NCBI GenBank assembly: GCA_003427395.1
Contig: BFEA01000002.1
Span: 4,137,889-4,173,285, forward strand
Direction: 5' to 3'
Length of the DNA: 35,397 nt
Source of the DNA: Chara braunii
Taxonomy: Eukaryota > Streptophyta > Charophyceae > Charales > Characeae
The translations under genes and the position numbers were made by a program. This document shows, in pieces, positions 8,035 through 19,837 of this stretch (its first letter is position 1; each line of letters begins with the position of its first letter). Under the pieces are notes generated by a model. That model searched no databases, had not been told where the DNA came from, and worked only from the letters and a program-made list of their open reading frames with translations.

Positions 8035-11000
8035 GTTACACAGGGTACTGGTGAGAAAGTGTCGAGCAGACGGAGTGAGCGCGCTGGATTGCTAGTGTGT
8101 GCGGGCTCAGAACATCAACTGGTAGCCGGGCCCTGTGTAAACCACTCGTGAGGAGACTCGGCAATGGTCCGGAGCATTGGGCCGGCTATAGGCCGAAATA
8201 CCTCCAGTTTACCTGGAGGTGGGAAAGGATGTCAGGGGAGGGGCCCACGGTGACTGCGATCCTGGACTACAGCCATTGCAATCGGGAGGCAAGACTAAAA
8301 ATCAATGTTGAAGGGGAAAAGGAAGGAGAGATGAGGGCGAACCGGGGTTTGCAGTTAGCGGTCACGGAAGCCTGAGACCGTGCTGAAAGGAGGTGCAGAG
8401 GAGATGGGGTCACAAACGAGCTAAGAGTGACCGTTTCTTACGTGAAAGAAGAGACCTCGACGGGCATTGTGGAGCGTGATCAGCGACACCTGGACCGCGA
8501 TTAAGAGGCGGAGAGCTAGGCTAGTGACCACGAAACTCACCTTCAGTCCTGGAACAGGCGGACCAGGTGCGTAGGAACCACCCTCAGGCGCGACAAGTCG
8601 AGGACGACCCGGAGGCCAGCTCCAGGGGGCGAGGCCAGTCTGCGACAGAGAAGACCCGGTGGCTGTGAAGCGGGAGTTAGTGATCAGCACGGGTTGCGAC
8701 TAAAGTATGTGTAGGGTGAGGGAGATGCGCGAGAGAGAGAGATAGTCAGACCGGAGGGAGGCTGGTATGTGCGTGACAAGCGTGCATTGAATCAGTTGAG
8801 CTTCGACACGCTGAAAACGAGCACGAAGAGGCGCTTGTGAGAATCAAGAAGAGAGTGCGTCAGTCACGACCTAAGAGAGAGAGAGCGAGTGACATGAGGC
8901 TGGTCGAACTGCGCGGGAAATGGAGGAGAGTGATTTTTTGTTTGTCTCTTTCGTCTTAGCGTGGATAGTGCGTGAAGAGGGGAGGGTCAACGCTGGCGTA
9001 GGAGCGGGACATACTGATGATGTCAACGCCACCCGGCAAGAGAACTTGATCATCTCCCATGTGGAGTAGGAGGCCAATCTTTCAGAGCAATGGATCATTA
9101 TCCATCCCTAATTGCAGGGCCAACTTAGAGCACGCGCGCAAAGTATGAGTGACAAGGCGGTACACCAGAGCAGGAGCGCATTGTTGGGGAGAGAGAAATG
9201 ACTGTCATTGGATGGTGTAGTGCTTAGTCATGGTCTTCCCTTCGCCATGATCTCTCATCTTCGTCTCAGTTAAGAGGTGAGTATGGCGACAGAGACAGGC
9301 CTGTGTTCCATGTTGACGGCCTTCGTGGAAAGACGAGCAAGGCACGAAAAGCTTTGTGCGTGTACATCGAATGAGCATCTATGAGCTCTGCGCTCCTTTC
9401 AGCTAATTACAACCTGCATAAGAGGATAGAGAAAGCCTGCAGGGAGCGAGTCCCAAGAACGCACGATCTTGAGAGATTAGTTACGAGGCTCGAGGGAGAA
9501 GCGGCTGTAGAAGAGTGGAGAAAGAGTGAGAAGTAAGGGAGAAGAAGACGTAGTGGAGAGAAGATACGGAGGGCGCTCGAGTGGAAGCTCCCCCACTGTG
9601 GGAGTTACGGAAGGTTATGCAGAGCGGCTGTATACAATGGTTAGCATGTGAACAAAGTGTGTGTGCCAGAGGAAAGAGAGAGAATGGGCGTTCTAGGAAA
9701 GGCGGTTTTTCTGCATTCCTTGGCATGAAGTTTCCGTGACTGATGTCATCAACCCCTTCGCGCGAATTACAAAGTTTCCCCTCTTGGTCGTGACCCTCTG
9801 AGTAACGGGTGCCTTGCGATCAGGATCGGCTGAGTTACGAAGGCTTCACCAAAACCGTAATGCAAAGCGAGGACGACTAGCGGATGCTCGTATACTGTTT
9901 CAATCCACTGGAGTCCTTGATGGCTTAATGGAGGTGGGTGACTGTGAATAAGAATTCCGGTAGACGCGCGTTCCGAACAGAATGTTGAGTACGCTTTCGC
10001 CTGTCCTTGAACACCTAATTAAGCAAAGATTAAAGGTTCCCTGGGTAATGTTCTGACAATTGTTTAGTGATGTATATCACCGATATGGCATTATCGTCCT
10101 CCTCTACATTCTCCTCGTCACTTCTCGTAGCTTACCTGGACACGATGGAGACCTGAATTGAGAACAGTCAGTTTGGGAGTGCTCGTACAAGAAGTCACGG
10201 TCGTGTGCAGCAGAAAGCACTGTGGGATAGGAACTGTGGCGACATTTGGATTACGTGATCATGACAGGGAGACTATGAAATAGTTGATTGACAATCTACT
10301 ATGTCGGCCTGAAGAGGGATAACACGGAGATGTTTTAATGAGACTGTAATTGCAGATAAGATCTTGGCTATCCGATTCTCTCTTTTGAAAACCCTTTGTT
10401 CTAAATCTCTGTAAATTTGTGGCATGTGAGGGAAGAAACAGGTGGTCATTCTAATCTGAGTTTGAACCGATTGACGATGAGCCTTGAGTGTAAAGACAAC
10501 CTGATGACCATAAAGCTATTTCTCCCGTATCAAGTATGAATGGGCAAGAAGAAAGTAGTCTTGAGGAAGATTGTTTATCTTCAGGTCAAATTTCTACTTG
10601 ATGGGGACTGATATACTTCACTCTTCCCAAGTCATGTCAGGGGTTACACGTTGTTTGCCGCAGATGTCCTAAATTTATAAGAGTCTGATTCACGTGATGC
10701 ATGAGTGATCTGAGGGTGAAGATCCACATGTTGGGTGCAAGTTCTCTATAAGTCACTGTGTTGAAGGCCACTCACTAGGAGCGGTATAGAGACTGATACA
10801 AGAATACCCCGCTTTGTATCTGAGCACCCATAGTTGCTAGTAATTCGTTGTGTTTTAGGTGGGAGCTGCCCCAAGCTGAATCATGAGCTCTGAGTTGTGG
10901 TATGAAATTGTAACAGGCGTCGATTCTGAGTTCATTTAACCGAACCTGACTATGCATCGTACCTTGAATCATCTTGACAAGTTACAGTCAGACGTTGATT

Positions 11001-13087
11001 GCGAAGATGACACAACGGACGGAAGCAGGTCTCGCCCGCAAGGCCCTTCTGTTCCGTTGGTACCAGAAAAACCCATGCCTTTAATCCCTTTCTGAGCACG
11101 GGAAGTTTCCGTAATTTTTATCAGAAAACATTGTCTGATGCTGAATCCCCATGAAATTTATTTGAATGGAGGTGAACTCCCCTGGAGTGATAGCATAAAC
11201 CATGTACCAGTGGTCGAGCAGGTTGCACCTCTGGAGACACTCATTGTGTGCCATTACTGAATAAGACTGGAGAGAAAATGTTCCCTGCCTAAGACACAAG
11301 TCACGATTTGCGGAGAGATAAGCTACTTGATACCCTGTGCAGCATGCAGCCTGAGACTGCTCTCATAATGATGCCGCTCCTCACATGACTGGAAATAATA
11401 CCTCGCAGACAAGTTCCACTAATCAAGGACGAAACTTATGGGACTAGAGATCCCCCGCTAGGTTAAATGTTTAATTACAAAAGGGGGCTGCCTGAAAAAC
11501 ATGGTCAAATGAGAGTGCTTCTTTCTTTAGTCTCGTCAAGCAAAATTTAGCCTGGGCGTGTCTCACGCTCAGAGTGGCTACTCCCAATGCATATCTGACT
11601 TTGTATTCGGACCCGTGCTGTCGAGTGGAAATCAGTCACAAACTTAAAGATTATGATGAATAGAAAAAGGGATCCTCCTGCTAATTGCTCACGTCTTATG
11701 AGCTGGTCGACCTAGTAGCACATAATTATTCCTAAAAATTCTAGGTATTGTTTAACACCCGGAAATATTTAGTGATCTTCAGCCAAGACTCATTAGCTCT
11801 CGACCTCCGTTCCTGCTTGTTAAGCTCAGATCGATGGCAGTCCTTCACTTATGATAAAAGTGACTGATTGGTTAAAGACCTATTAGCAGAAGTGTTTGCA
11901 AGATGCAAGCCCCACTAGGACAAAGTTCCGAAAATCAACCCAGACAGGTGTCGGTGGTCTATGAAGTGTCGCATGGACTATTTAAGGGAGTCACAAGGAC
12001 TGAGTCTTTTTACTTAATGAGAGTGGTCGAGCACACATCTCTGCTTTAAAAAACCTATGTACTCAGTGTCCCACCGAGTGACACAGTGGTGGAGTTCACA
12101 CGAGAACTCAACGCCCCCCACCACTCCTAGTCTATTGCTGATCGGTGGGCGAGAGTTTATATCTGTCTGAGTAACCAGCAATACGCAACCGGCGATGGGA
12201 ACGCTCAGCAATTGCTAGACGCCCAAACTGGCGTCAGTGAACCTGGGGTTTTTGAAAGCAGTTGTCAACACTAGGCGTGAGGCTCATTAGGTTCATCTGC
12301 AATTCGTTTCGTTTGTTGTTTGTACTGTTAGGAATCTGAAGGAATCATGAGGGCAGACGAGGTCTTCGTGCTGAAGGTCAATCTTAGTAGGGATAAGAGA
12401 GAAGGATGGGAGGAGGAAGCGTACCTTGATATGAAATTGCACCGACAAGTTCAGAGAGAGCAAGCTATCCAGCTAGCTGGCGGAAAAGAAGTTTATTGAG
12501 TATGCTTTTATTTTTATGATCACAATGGCAAATTGCACCGTGTTGGCTCTTTGTTAGAAACAGTGGAGCAGGTCAGGGCAGGTTCGAATGATCATAGAAA
12601 TGCCTAAACTTTCGCTCTCAAAGTTCTTTCTTTCTTTCTGGTCAGTAAGTATCACTCAATGACATGTGACGTCACCACTACCCTGATTGACGAATGTCTC
12701 GATGATTGATGTCAAGTTGATCGAAACATGGTGCACCATTTATTCAATCAACATTCAGTCGTTATTCAAGCAGCATTCAGTGACTCGTTGTTTCAGCGAA
12801 ACCTGTCAATCCAATTGATGACAGGTAATTGAATTTGTAGCCTCCACAAGTGAAACAACGCATGCTGATTGTACATCCCCGGGTTTAATCAGGTTTTAAT
12901 TGTGACTTTCAATGAACACTCAATTAGACCTCAATTAGCAGCACAACAACTTGTTACCTTTGCAACGGTTAAACCCAAGTCTAAATGAGACGGATATTTG
13001 GTTGACGCCATCCAGCACAAGGATCAGCACTAATCAGACTGAGTTTCTATCAAAAGGACTCTTCAGTATCAACGCCCATTTCATTAG
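8035..13087. other. Long stretch without recognisable genes
   Basis: About 5 kb in which only short, compositionally unremarkable open frames occur (at most 92 codons), none with a recognised domain. Local notes: purine-rich GAGA runs near 8730-8890, and a nested hairpin at 12085-12125 with AGTGGTGG/CCACCACT outside and GAGTTC/GAACTC inside. It may be the non-coding interior of a large, decayed mobile element. Confidence 0.5.
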
Positions 13088-13638
13088 ATGAGTACGGTAC
13101 AATCGTTCTCAGTTCCTGAAACCGTCCTTACCAGTCTCAACAGGATTTCTTCTAAGGACACTTTCAAGTATCAATATGTCAATACCACTGGGTTCAGGCA
13201 AGGTGACCTGTTAATCTATGTTGTTCTTACCAAGTTTGTTGGAGGTGCCATTCAGGACTTGCGGCCCTACCTAAAGAAAGGCAAGGAGACTCATGAGCAC
13301 GTTGACTCAGTCTGGACCGCAGCAACCCGGTATCTCGAGGAGAAAGAGAGGGAGTCTGATGATGGTGGTACTAAGCTGATTCGCAACTTTGGACCGAAGC
13401 TCTACTCAGACTATCCCAGACCCCCTGTACCTTTTACTCTGACAGACGGTTCTCACTGGGTGACCTAATTGATCTGGTTAAGAGGTACATCTCTCCAGTT
13501 ACGATTGACTACGAGGCAGTCACAGAGCCATCCGAGTTCCCATATCTCAGACGTGGAATCTTCTCTCAACCATATCTTCCTACATTATGGGAGAAGTTTT
13601 GTGCTATGGTTGATTTCCTTATCATGGGACTTGGCTGA
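13088..13638 (+). pseudogene. Unrecognised ORF with one frame change
   Basis: From the ATG at 13088 a 126-codon frame runs to TAA at 13466-13468. The frame starting at 13441 then continues with protein-like composition (DLIDLVKRYISP, then EPSEFPYLRRGIF) to TGA at 13636-13638. The two pieces look like one protein of about 180 residues broken near 13420-13450. It is mixed, charged and globular-looking, with no membrane segment, signal peptide or catalytic motif I can name. It may be an accessory or gag-like protein of a mobile element, because it lies between two gypsy elements, but that is a guess. Confidence 0.4.
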
Positions 13639-13639
13639 A

Positions 13640-14149
13640 AGTGCTCGGAATTAGCAGGTTTCAGGTGGCTCTACATCCAGAGGTCACAAACTCAGGGAGT
13701 ACGGAGACATGGCACGAGGCACAAGAAGAGCATAGCAAAATGAGAGATTGAGTATGAAACTTTAAGGGATGAGTGAGGACTCTTGACTGGTGCTGACCAT
13801 CCTCTCTTTCATGTGTACTCTCTGAGACTATTATGAGTTATCATTCTTTCCTTATCTGACTTTGTCATTGTTCAAGTCAGTCAGTCTTGCTTCTTTGCAT
13901 TGTCATGGCTTGATGATTATATTCTTTGATGATTCTGTCACAGTTCTCAAAACTAGAAAATTGGCAAAATATGCATGCATGAAATTCTAGGATTTTATGA
14001 TTATCATATACATAATTCTCTATTGTTCCAAATAAAAATAAAAGATTCCTAAAACCGCGGACCGGCGAAGACCGCAATTGAAGGGTCTCGTTCGAAGTCG
14101 GACACGCACAACAGAAAATGATTTGCTTTAATTAATTTATTTTACTTAT
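13640..14149. other. Unassigned AT-rich stretch
   Basis: No coding signal. It separates the unrecognised ORF from the truncated end of the minus-strand gypsy element. The junction with that element lies near 14130-14160. Confidence 0.4.
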
Positions 14150-14161
14150 TGCAATCAGCAT

Positions 14162-14507
14162 CTAAAATCCTGCGTGACAGCGTGTTGGCTTTCCGGTCGC
14201 CCGAAGCGGCCCGACTGGAAAAAGTGCGACACCATGCCAGCACACAAGACCGTTGTCCCCGAGAGAGTAGTTCGGGACGGTCTTGCCATTCTGAAGGGTC
14301 GCGTGGATGTCGCGATAGTCGAGGCAGTGGTGGTATCGAGTGCGAAACTCGTCGATCACCGAGTGGTGGACGGTGGTGACCGAGATGGATAGAGAGTTGG
14401 ATCTGCTCCTGGTCGTGGTGAGGGCGCCACAATAAGGCATTCACGACCCGATTAGTCTCACCCTTGATGTGTTCAGTGGTGAAACTAAACGCGGATAGGT
14501 CGCGCCA
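14162..14507 (-). pseudogene. RNase H end and start of integrase linker, truncated
   Basis: The sequence after the TAG at 14508 still matches the end of RNase H (TEHIKG, then NALLWRPHHD). After a frame change near 14400 it continues with the linker that normally precedes the integrase zinc finger (HHSVIDEFRTRYHHC, then YSLGDNGLVCWHG). It ends without any HHCC residues, so the element was cut here, probably by a deletion or by insertion of neighbouring DNA. Confidence 0.75.
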
Positions 14508-16240
14508 CTAGCGAGCCTGTCGAGGAGTGAGCTTCGGTTTTGTCAGAAAAGTCTGGACAACAGAGTTATCCGTGCGTACCGAGAATGGTGCCCCGTGCAG
14601 GTAGTGACGCCAGTGCCGAGCGACGTAAACTAATGCGAGAACCTCACGTTCATCAGCAGTGTAGTTTATCTCGACGGGCAGGAGCTGACGGGAGTAGAAG
14701 GCTGTCGGACAATCACCTGAGCGAGACTCGGCAGTGCCGTCCTCGGCGATGGTAGGAGAATAGTCAATAGAAGGCTCGTCAGTAGTTGGACGAGTAGGCG
14801 TGAGCCGAGAAGCGGTGGTAGGGGTAGGTGGTGGGAAGCGAGGGATACGAGGACGAGAGGAATCAGGAGAGGAGGGGAAGATCTGAGAAAGCACTGCTCC
14901 TACAGCAAATTCTGGTGCATCGGTGGTAAGGATAAAAGGGCGATCAAAATCGGGTAGGTGAAGAACCGGTGCGCATGTCACCGCCTTCTTGAGGGCGAGA
15001 AAGGCGTCCTCGTGGAAGGGTGTCCAAGCCCAGGGTGGGTTCTTCTAGAGGAGGGTGGAGGTAAGGACATAGGAATACCTAGCGTATCCGTGGATGAAAT
15101 TACTATAGTAGCAGGTAAGGCTTAGGAAGCTGCGAAGCTGCTTGACGGATGTGGGGACGGGCCACTCCGCAATAGCAGTGATCTTCGCGTCGTCCATGTG
15201 GAAACCCTGGTCAGACACGTAGTCTCCTAAGAAATCCACTTTGTATTGTGCAAAGCGGCACTTGCTCAGCTTGGCGTAGAAGCCATGTCTACACAAGCGG
15301 TCAAGGACGTCGCGGAGGTGTCTGAGGTGCTCCTCAAGGGCACGACTATAGACCAGGATATCGTCGAGGTTGACGAGAACGTACTGCTCCAGGATGTCCT
15401 TGAAGATGTCGTTCATCGCCCTCTGGAAGGTACCGGGTGCGTTGGTGAGGCCGAATGACATCATCGTAAACTCGTAGTGGCCGAAGTGCTATCGGAACGA
15501 TGTTTTCGGCTGGTCCGCTGCAGCGATGCAGATCTGATGGTAACCGCTACGAAGATCAATCTTTGTAAAAAAGCGGTTGCCTGCTAGGCGGTCGAACAAC
15601 TCATCGGAACGAGGCATGGGGTAGTTGTTCTTAACCGTGTAGCGGTTGAGACCTCGATAGTCGATGCAGAGACGGAGAGTTCCATCCGCTTTGCGAGCAA
15701 AGAGGACGGGTGCACCCCACGAGGAGTTGCTGGGTTTTATGAAACCCAGTCTCAGGAGCTCCTCATGCCAACGCTTGAGTCCGGTGGCCTCGAGGATCGA
15801 GAGTCTGTAGGGTGCCTGGTGGTGAACACGATAGTCAGGCACAAGCTGGATGGAGTGCTCGATGTCGCACATCGGTGGGATGCTAGCGTACGAGAACGAC
15901 GATGGGAAAACGTCGTGGTACTCTCGAATGAGGTCACGAATTGCGGGCTCCAGATCAGCCGTATATCGTGCGAGTTCCTCAGGGTCGCGCGACGACGGGG
16001 TGGACTCGACGGACGACGAAGGGTGGGAAGTAGAGATGGGAGTCATGGAGATAGAAGGAGGATCTGGCTCCAGAGGGATGAGCTCGGCGTCGGGACAAGG
16101 TGGATCATAGTGTAAGAGATCCGTCACGTTCACCATAAAGAAGGTGACGTCGTCCTGTTGGATGAAGTGGGCGAACTGCCGAGGCGAGGTGAGAGTAATA
16201 GAAGGAGATGGTGTGGGCACGGAAGGCTCCGCAGGGTAGG
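14508..16240 (-). pseudogene. Ty3/gypsy reverse transcriptase and RNase H with three TAG stops
   Basis: One frame from about 16240 to 14508, broken by TAG at 15489-15491 and 15045-15047 and ending at TAG 14508-14510. Homology continues past that last stop. RT landmarks: LCIDYRGLN, then [11 protein letters not shown] with the motif A Asp at 15555-15557. After the first stop come MSFGLTNAPGTFQ and VNLDDILVYS, with the catalytic pair at 15360-15365; the usual Tyr of Y-x-DD is Asn here. RNase H landmarks: ILTTDAPEFAVGAVLSQ (D21 of the 157-codon piece), TADEREVLALV and VRTDNSVV. A Pro/Ser/Thr-rich insertion of nearly 60 residues separates LSQ from AFYSRQL. It would synthesise element cDNA if intact. 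Confidence 0.93.
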
Positions 16241-16981
16241 ATCGGGGCGTGGTTTCGCAGTGGTGCCTATGAAAGGTACGCCATACGTTTGTCCACACTT
16301 CGTTTTGAGAACGAGAGTGTTGGTCGCCCAACCGGCCTTGGTGCTGCGGAACCGACGAGACCACGAAGTGCTGAGAATGAAGTCGTACCCCGTCTCCATC
16401 ACAATGAAATGTGCAGAGGAGCAGTGGTGACGAGACGCCGGGGGACGATCAGTCGGCTCGAGGGTGAGGAAGAAAGGGAGGTTGGTGACCGTCTGATCGA
16501 AGAAGCGCTGGGTCTTGTCATCCCCTAGGGTGACGGAGATGGGAGTTGGAGACCCTGTCGTGGGTAAGCGGGCTTCTTTTACCACATGTGGGTGAATGAA
16601 GTCGCCCTGAGAACCGGAATCCCACAACGCTGAGTACACCCTCGTGGAGGTCCCCAGTCGTATTGGAATGATCGGGAGGGTGCAATGAGGGTCAGAGAGG
16701 ATGGTGAGAAGGCGACGCAGCGCAGCGACATGGAGGGTGAGTCGCTCCTGACGAGCCTGGAGCATGCTCAAGTCCAGAAGAGAGGACACAACGTCATCAC
16801 GAGTAGCGAGGTGCTCGCTGCAACGGGCATCGGGCTGAGCGAATGGCTCGACGCGTTGGTAGTCGCGGCGGGGAAGGAGGGGAGACGGTGGTCTGCAGGG
16901 GCGCAGACGGTACTGCAACAGAGGGCTGAGTACACTCTGTCGGGTCCTGCGATACCTCAACTCCAATAGCAAGAGGGGCAA
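16240..16981 (-). pseudogene. Retropepsin-like aspartic protease
   Basis: In the 283-codon frame the active-site triplet is D121-S-G in ALWDSGSQGDFI (nt 16613-16621). The second conserved block YDFILSTSW lies near residues 199-207, corresponding to the D-(I/V)-ILGxDW region of gypsy proteases, with the usual Gly replaced by Ser. Upstream, the segment from 17044 to about 16900 is coded in another frame, so a frame change separates it from gag. A further one near 16240 separates it from the RT. It would cut the polyprotein. Confidence 0.8.
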
Positions 16982-17044
16982 ACCGTGACGGGGATGTCGG
17001 GAAGCCGACTACTGAGGAAGGCGCAGGTATACACTGCACCATGG

Positions 17045-19108
17045 CTAGGAGGCACTGCGGGGATGCGAGGCGCCGGGGGGGGACTGAGCACGACGCTGGC
17101 GGGAAAGTTCAGCGTAGTGGCGGTCAAGGGCAGCAATGTAAGGGCACCGCGAGGAGGTATGACCATCCTGGCGGCAGCGCAAACACCCACGCCGACCCAA
17201 AATGGCCTCGCGCTCCTCAGCGGAAAGAATACCGTGAGGAGGGACAAAGCCCTGAGGGAGGTCCTGCTGAGGGACCTCGGGGGGCAACGCGCCAGCATGA
17301 CCGGGGCGGCTGCGTGCGCAGGGAGAGGGCGAAGAGGATGAGCTGGAGGCGCTTAGCCATAGGGAGAATTGAATCCTCGAGGTGGTAGTGGACGGCCTCG
17401 CCGAGGTCGAGGTCGTCGCTATGGTCACCCTCGGGCGACAGTGGGGGAACAACGCCCTGCTCACCATACTCGAGCGCGCTGAAGTGGCGCGAGAAGTGTC
17501 AGCCCTGCTGTGCGGAACAGCGGGGGCAACCGCGAAAAGGGGAACGGCGCTGGGAAGTGTCGTGAGAGGAGGAGGAGGCGTAGCCAGTGCGTTGAGGCTG
17601 GGAGGAGGAGGCGGGGTGAAGACAGGCCCGCATCCTCTGATGGTCCCTGGCGGCCTCGTAAGCCTGCGGGGCCGATGTGAACTCGTACCGCCATAACTCG
17701 GAGCGGTACTCGAGCGGAAGGCTTGCCAAGAAACGATTGATAAGTGAATCCTAGGGGAGGAACGCCACGTCACAAATGAGGCGGGCGTCCTGAAAGACCT
17801 GGATGTGGCAATCCAGGCCGGCAACGCCACCAGAGCCGGACCAGCGTGTAATGACGACACTCTCGAAGGCGTCAGTCACGTCATGTCGGGCTCCGAAGCG
17901 ATCCTCGAGGAACACCTGGAAATCCATGAAGGTTGGAGTCCGTCCGCATGAAGGGGGTAAGGGTAGAAATCCTCCCAGGCGTGAAAAGGATCGCCACGCA
18001 GGCGCGTGGAGAGGTGACCCACCCACGTGTCAGGTGGGGCGCCCATGAGCTGGAGGGTGCGGGTGGCCGACTGTAGCCACCGAGACACTCGTATGCCTGT
18101 ACCGTCATACAAGGCAATGTTCGTCAAGCGGACGAGTGGTGCGCCACTGTTTTGGCGGCGAGGGGATCGAGGAGCAGAGGCCTGTGCCACGGCTGAGTAA
18201 GTCGGCGCAGGTTCTGGAGAAAGGGGCGCAGCTTACTGTGCGCCCGAGCCGCATGGGGGAGCGGCGGGGGCAACAGCGACAGGCTGCGAGGGAGCTGTGG
18301 TAGAAGAGGTCGCAGCAATCGCGGGAATATGAAGAAGGTAGGATGGGGCTGGATAGGGTGCAGGGCGAGGGAAGCGAGCCTGCATGGAAGGAAGGATAGA
18401 GGAAGGAGCGGGTGCGCCCGAAGGCGCGGCCACCTGTGAGGGTGAGGGTGGCTGAAGGCGTAAGAGGGCGAGGTCGGCCCGGGTCTGGGCAAGCTCGTCC
18501 TCGAGATGTTGGACGTAAATCGAGCGAGGAGTGGCGGGGGGAAGAGTGGGGGAAGTGGACACACGAGCGGTGTGGGGCATCCCAGAGGGGGAAGAGCCAG
18601 GTGGCACTGCGGTCGTGCCGGGAGAGAGAAGCGGGGCACCCGAAAAAGTTAAAACCATGGTAGCGGGTTGTGGTCCCGTGGCCGTAGTGACCTGAATCTG
18701 GGCGGGTGCGCCCGTAGACTGAGGGAGGGCCGGACTCGTGGTGGCCGTCGAGCGAGGGGCGTGGACGATCACCAAGATGGTCGGGTCGGGAGCAGCGGAG
18801 GAGGAAGCTCCACCGTGGTCACCCCGTCGGAGGATTGGGGACCCGGACTGGGAGCCAGGAGAAGAGAGAGAGTCAGGAGATGAAGGACAGGTAGCGTCCT
18901 GGAGTTGCTGCATGCCGGCGGCAAGGGTCGCCACTTGCGCCTGTAAGGGCGCGAGGATCGCGAGTTGTGCCCGAATGGGCGCGAGGAGGGAAGTGAGGAG
19001 GGTGTGCAGATCCCCCTGGGGCTGATGGCCCTAGTGCGCCGGCACGAGTGTGGAGCCCAGTGCTGTGGTGGTCGCCGTGTTGACGGCGTGTGACACACCG
19101 TCGGCCAT
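17045..19108 (-). pseudogene. Gag polyprotein with CCHC zinc knuckle, broken
   Basis: A likely original start is the ATG at 19106-19108 (MADGVSHAV...). The frame has TAG at 19031-19033 and TAA at 18233-18235. It begins with a coiled-coil-like segment (about 19000-18890) and a long Pro/Ala/Ser/Thr-rich stretch. A Retrotrans_gag-like domain follows at about 18150-17640 (RVSRWLQSATRTLQLMG, then HAWEDF, FQVFLEDRFG, LASLPLEYRSELW). It crosses a frame change near 17950-18000 and TAG at 17751-17753. In a third frame the knuckle CLRCRQDGHTSSRC, a perfect C-x2-C-x4-H-x4-C, lies at 17144-17185. Gag would package element RNA in virus-like particles. The many plus-strand ORFs here are mirror images of this GC-rich gene. 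Confidence 0.85.
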
Positions 19109-19370
19109 GGGGAGGTGACGGGCCGGACTGGAGGGGCCAGAGGAGGTCCGCGTGAGCGGAGGGCGTAGGGGGGGGTCCGCGGTAGAAAGTGGCGGATGGC
19201 GCTAGCAAGGCTAGCGCGGGCGCCGTCAAAGGGGAAGGGGTGGTTCGAGTCTAGGGTGCCCGAATAGGACGGGGAAGTAGGGGGGGTTTGAAGAACCCTA
19301 AACCCCTATAAAAACCCTAAGAAAACCCTAACCGAAGTTTGAATGGTTAGGGTAGGGTACCGGTGACCTA
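19109..19370. other. Region upstream of gag, with telomere-like CCCTAA words
   Basis: Likely the 5' non-coding part of the minus-strand element. At 19291-19345 the words ACCCTAA, ACCCCTATAAAAACCCTAA and AACCCTAACC form a few degenerate copies of the plant telomere-like motif. They are too few and too irregular to be a real telomere tract. Confidence 0.45.
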
Positions 19371-19374
19371 ATCA

Positions 19375-19515
19375 AGAAAATAAAATAGCAAGCATACGGG
19401 GGGAAGGCGAGAGAAAAATAAATAAACAGCGAGATTTAGAGAGAAAAATAAAAATAAATAAGGAAATAAATAAATAATAAAAATAAATAAAAAAATAAGG
19501 AAATAACATATGAAG
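19375..19515. repeat. A-rich AAATA low-complexity tract
   Basis: Repeated AAATA, AATAA and AATAAATAAATA words. It reads as simple-sequence DNA without a strict period. Confidence 0.75.
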
Positions 19516-19729
19516 AGAGAAATGATATTTAGTTTTTTAGAATTTTCGGCAGCATTTCCCTGCCCCCCATGGGGTCAAGAATGTGCCAAGGGGAAAGGGG
19601 AGACCAAGATAAGCACACTAGGTTTCAAACTGCCATAAATTAAAATTTTCAGAAAATAAATAAAGAAATAAATTCAAATGCGCAGCCGCAGCTTGCATCC
19701 CCTGGGCCAAACTGCAATATTGCAGTTTT

Positions 19730-19837
19730 GGCCCGACCTCGGGCACCTCCCGGGGCTACACCCCACCCTCGTGAGCCCAGGGTAGTGCGGGCGCGGGGCC
19801 GGGGGAGGGGTTGGGCGAGGGGCCGGGGGAGGGGGTG
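19730..19837. repeat. G-rich left flank of the gap
   Basis: Contains several runs of four to six G in GGCCGGGGGAGGGG-like words, repeated twice before the first N at 19838. Such sequence can form G-quadruplexes and often stops sequencing. Confidence 0.7.

Larger units (their letters stand above)
14150..19108 (-). mobile_element. Degenerate, truncated Ty3/gypsy retrotransposon
   Basis: Reading leftwards from 19108 the order is gag, CCHC zinc knuckle, aspartic protease, RT, RNase H and the beginning of the integrase linker, as in Ty3/gypsy. The integrase zinc-binding and D,D-35-E regions are missing: the homology stops at about 14150. It has at least four frame changes and six in-frame stops besides those caused by shifts. 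It is GC-rich, unlike the plus-strand element. No LTR or primer-binding site was recognised upstream of gag. Confidence 0.92.

Noticed and set aside
16985-19025. Many plus-strand ORFs of 70-120 codons
   Set aside because: They are antisense shadows of the GC-rich gag and protease of the minus-strand gypsy element, which has recognisable domains.
19291-19345. Interstitial telomere
   Set aside because: Only a few irregular CCCTAA-like words, with no run of perfect repeats.
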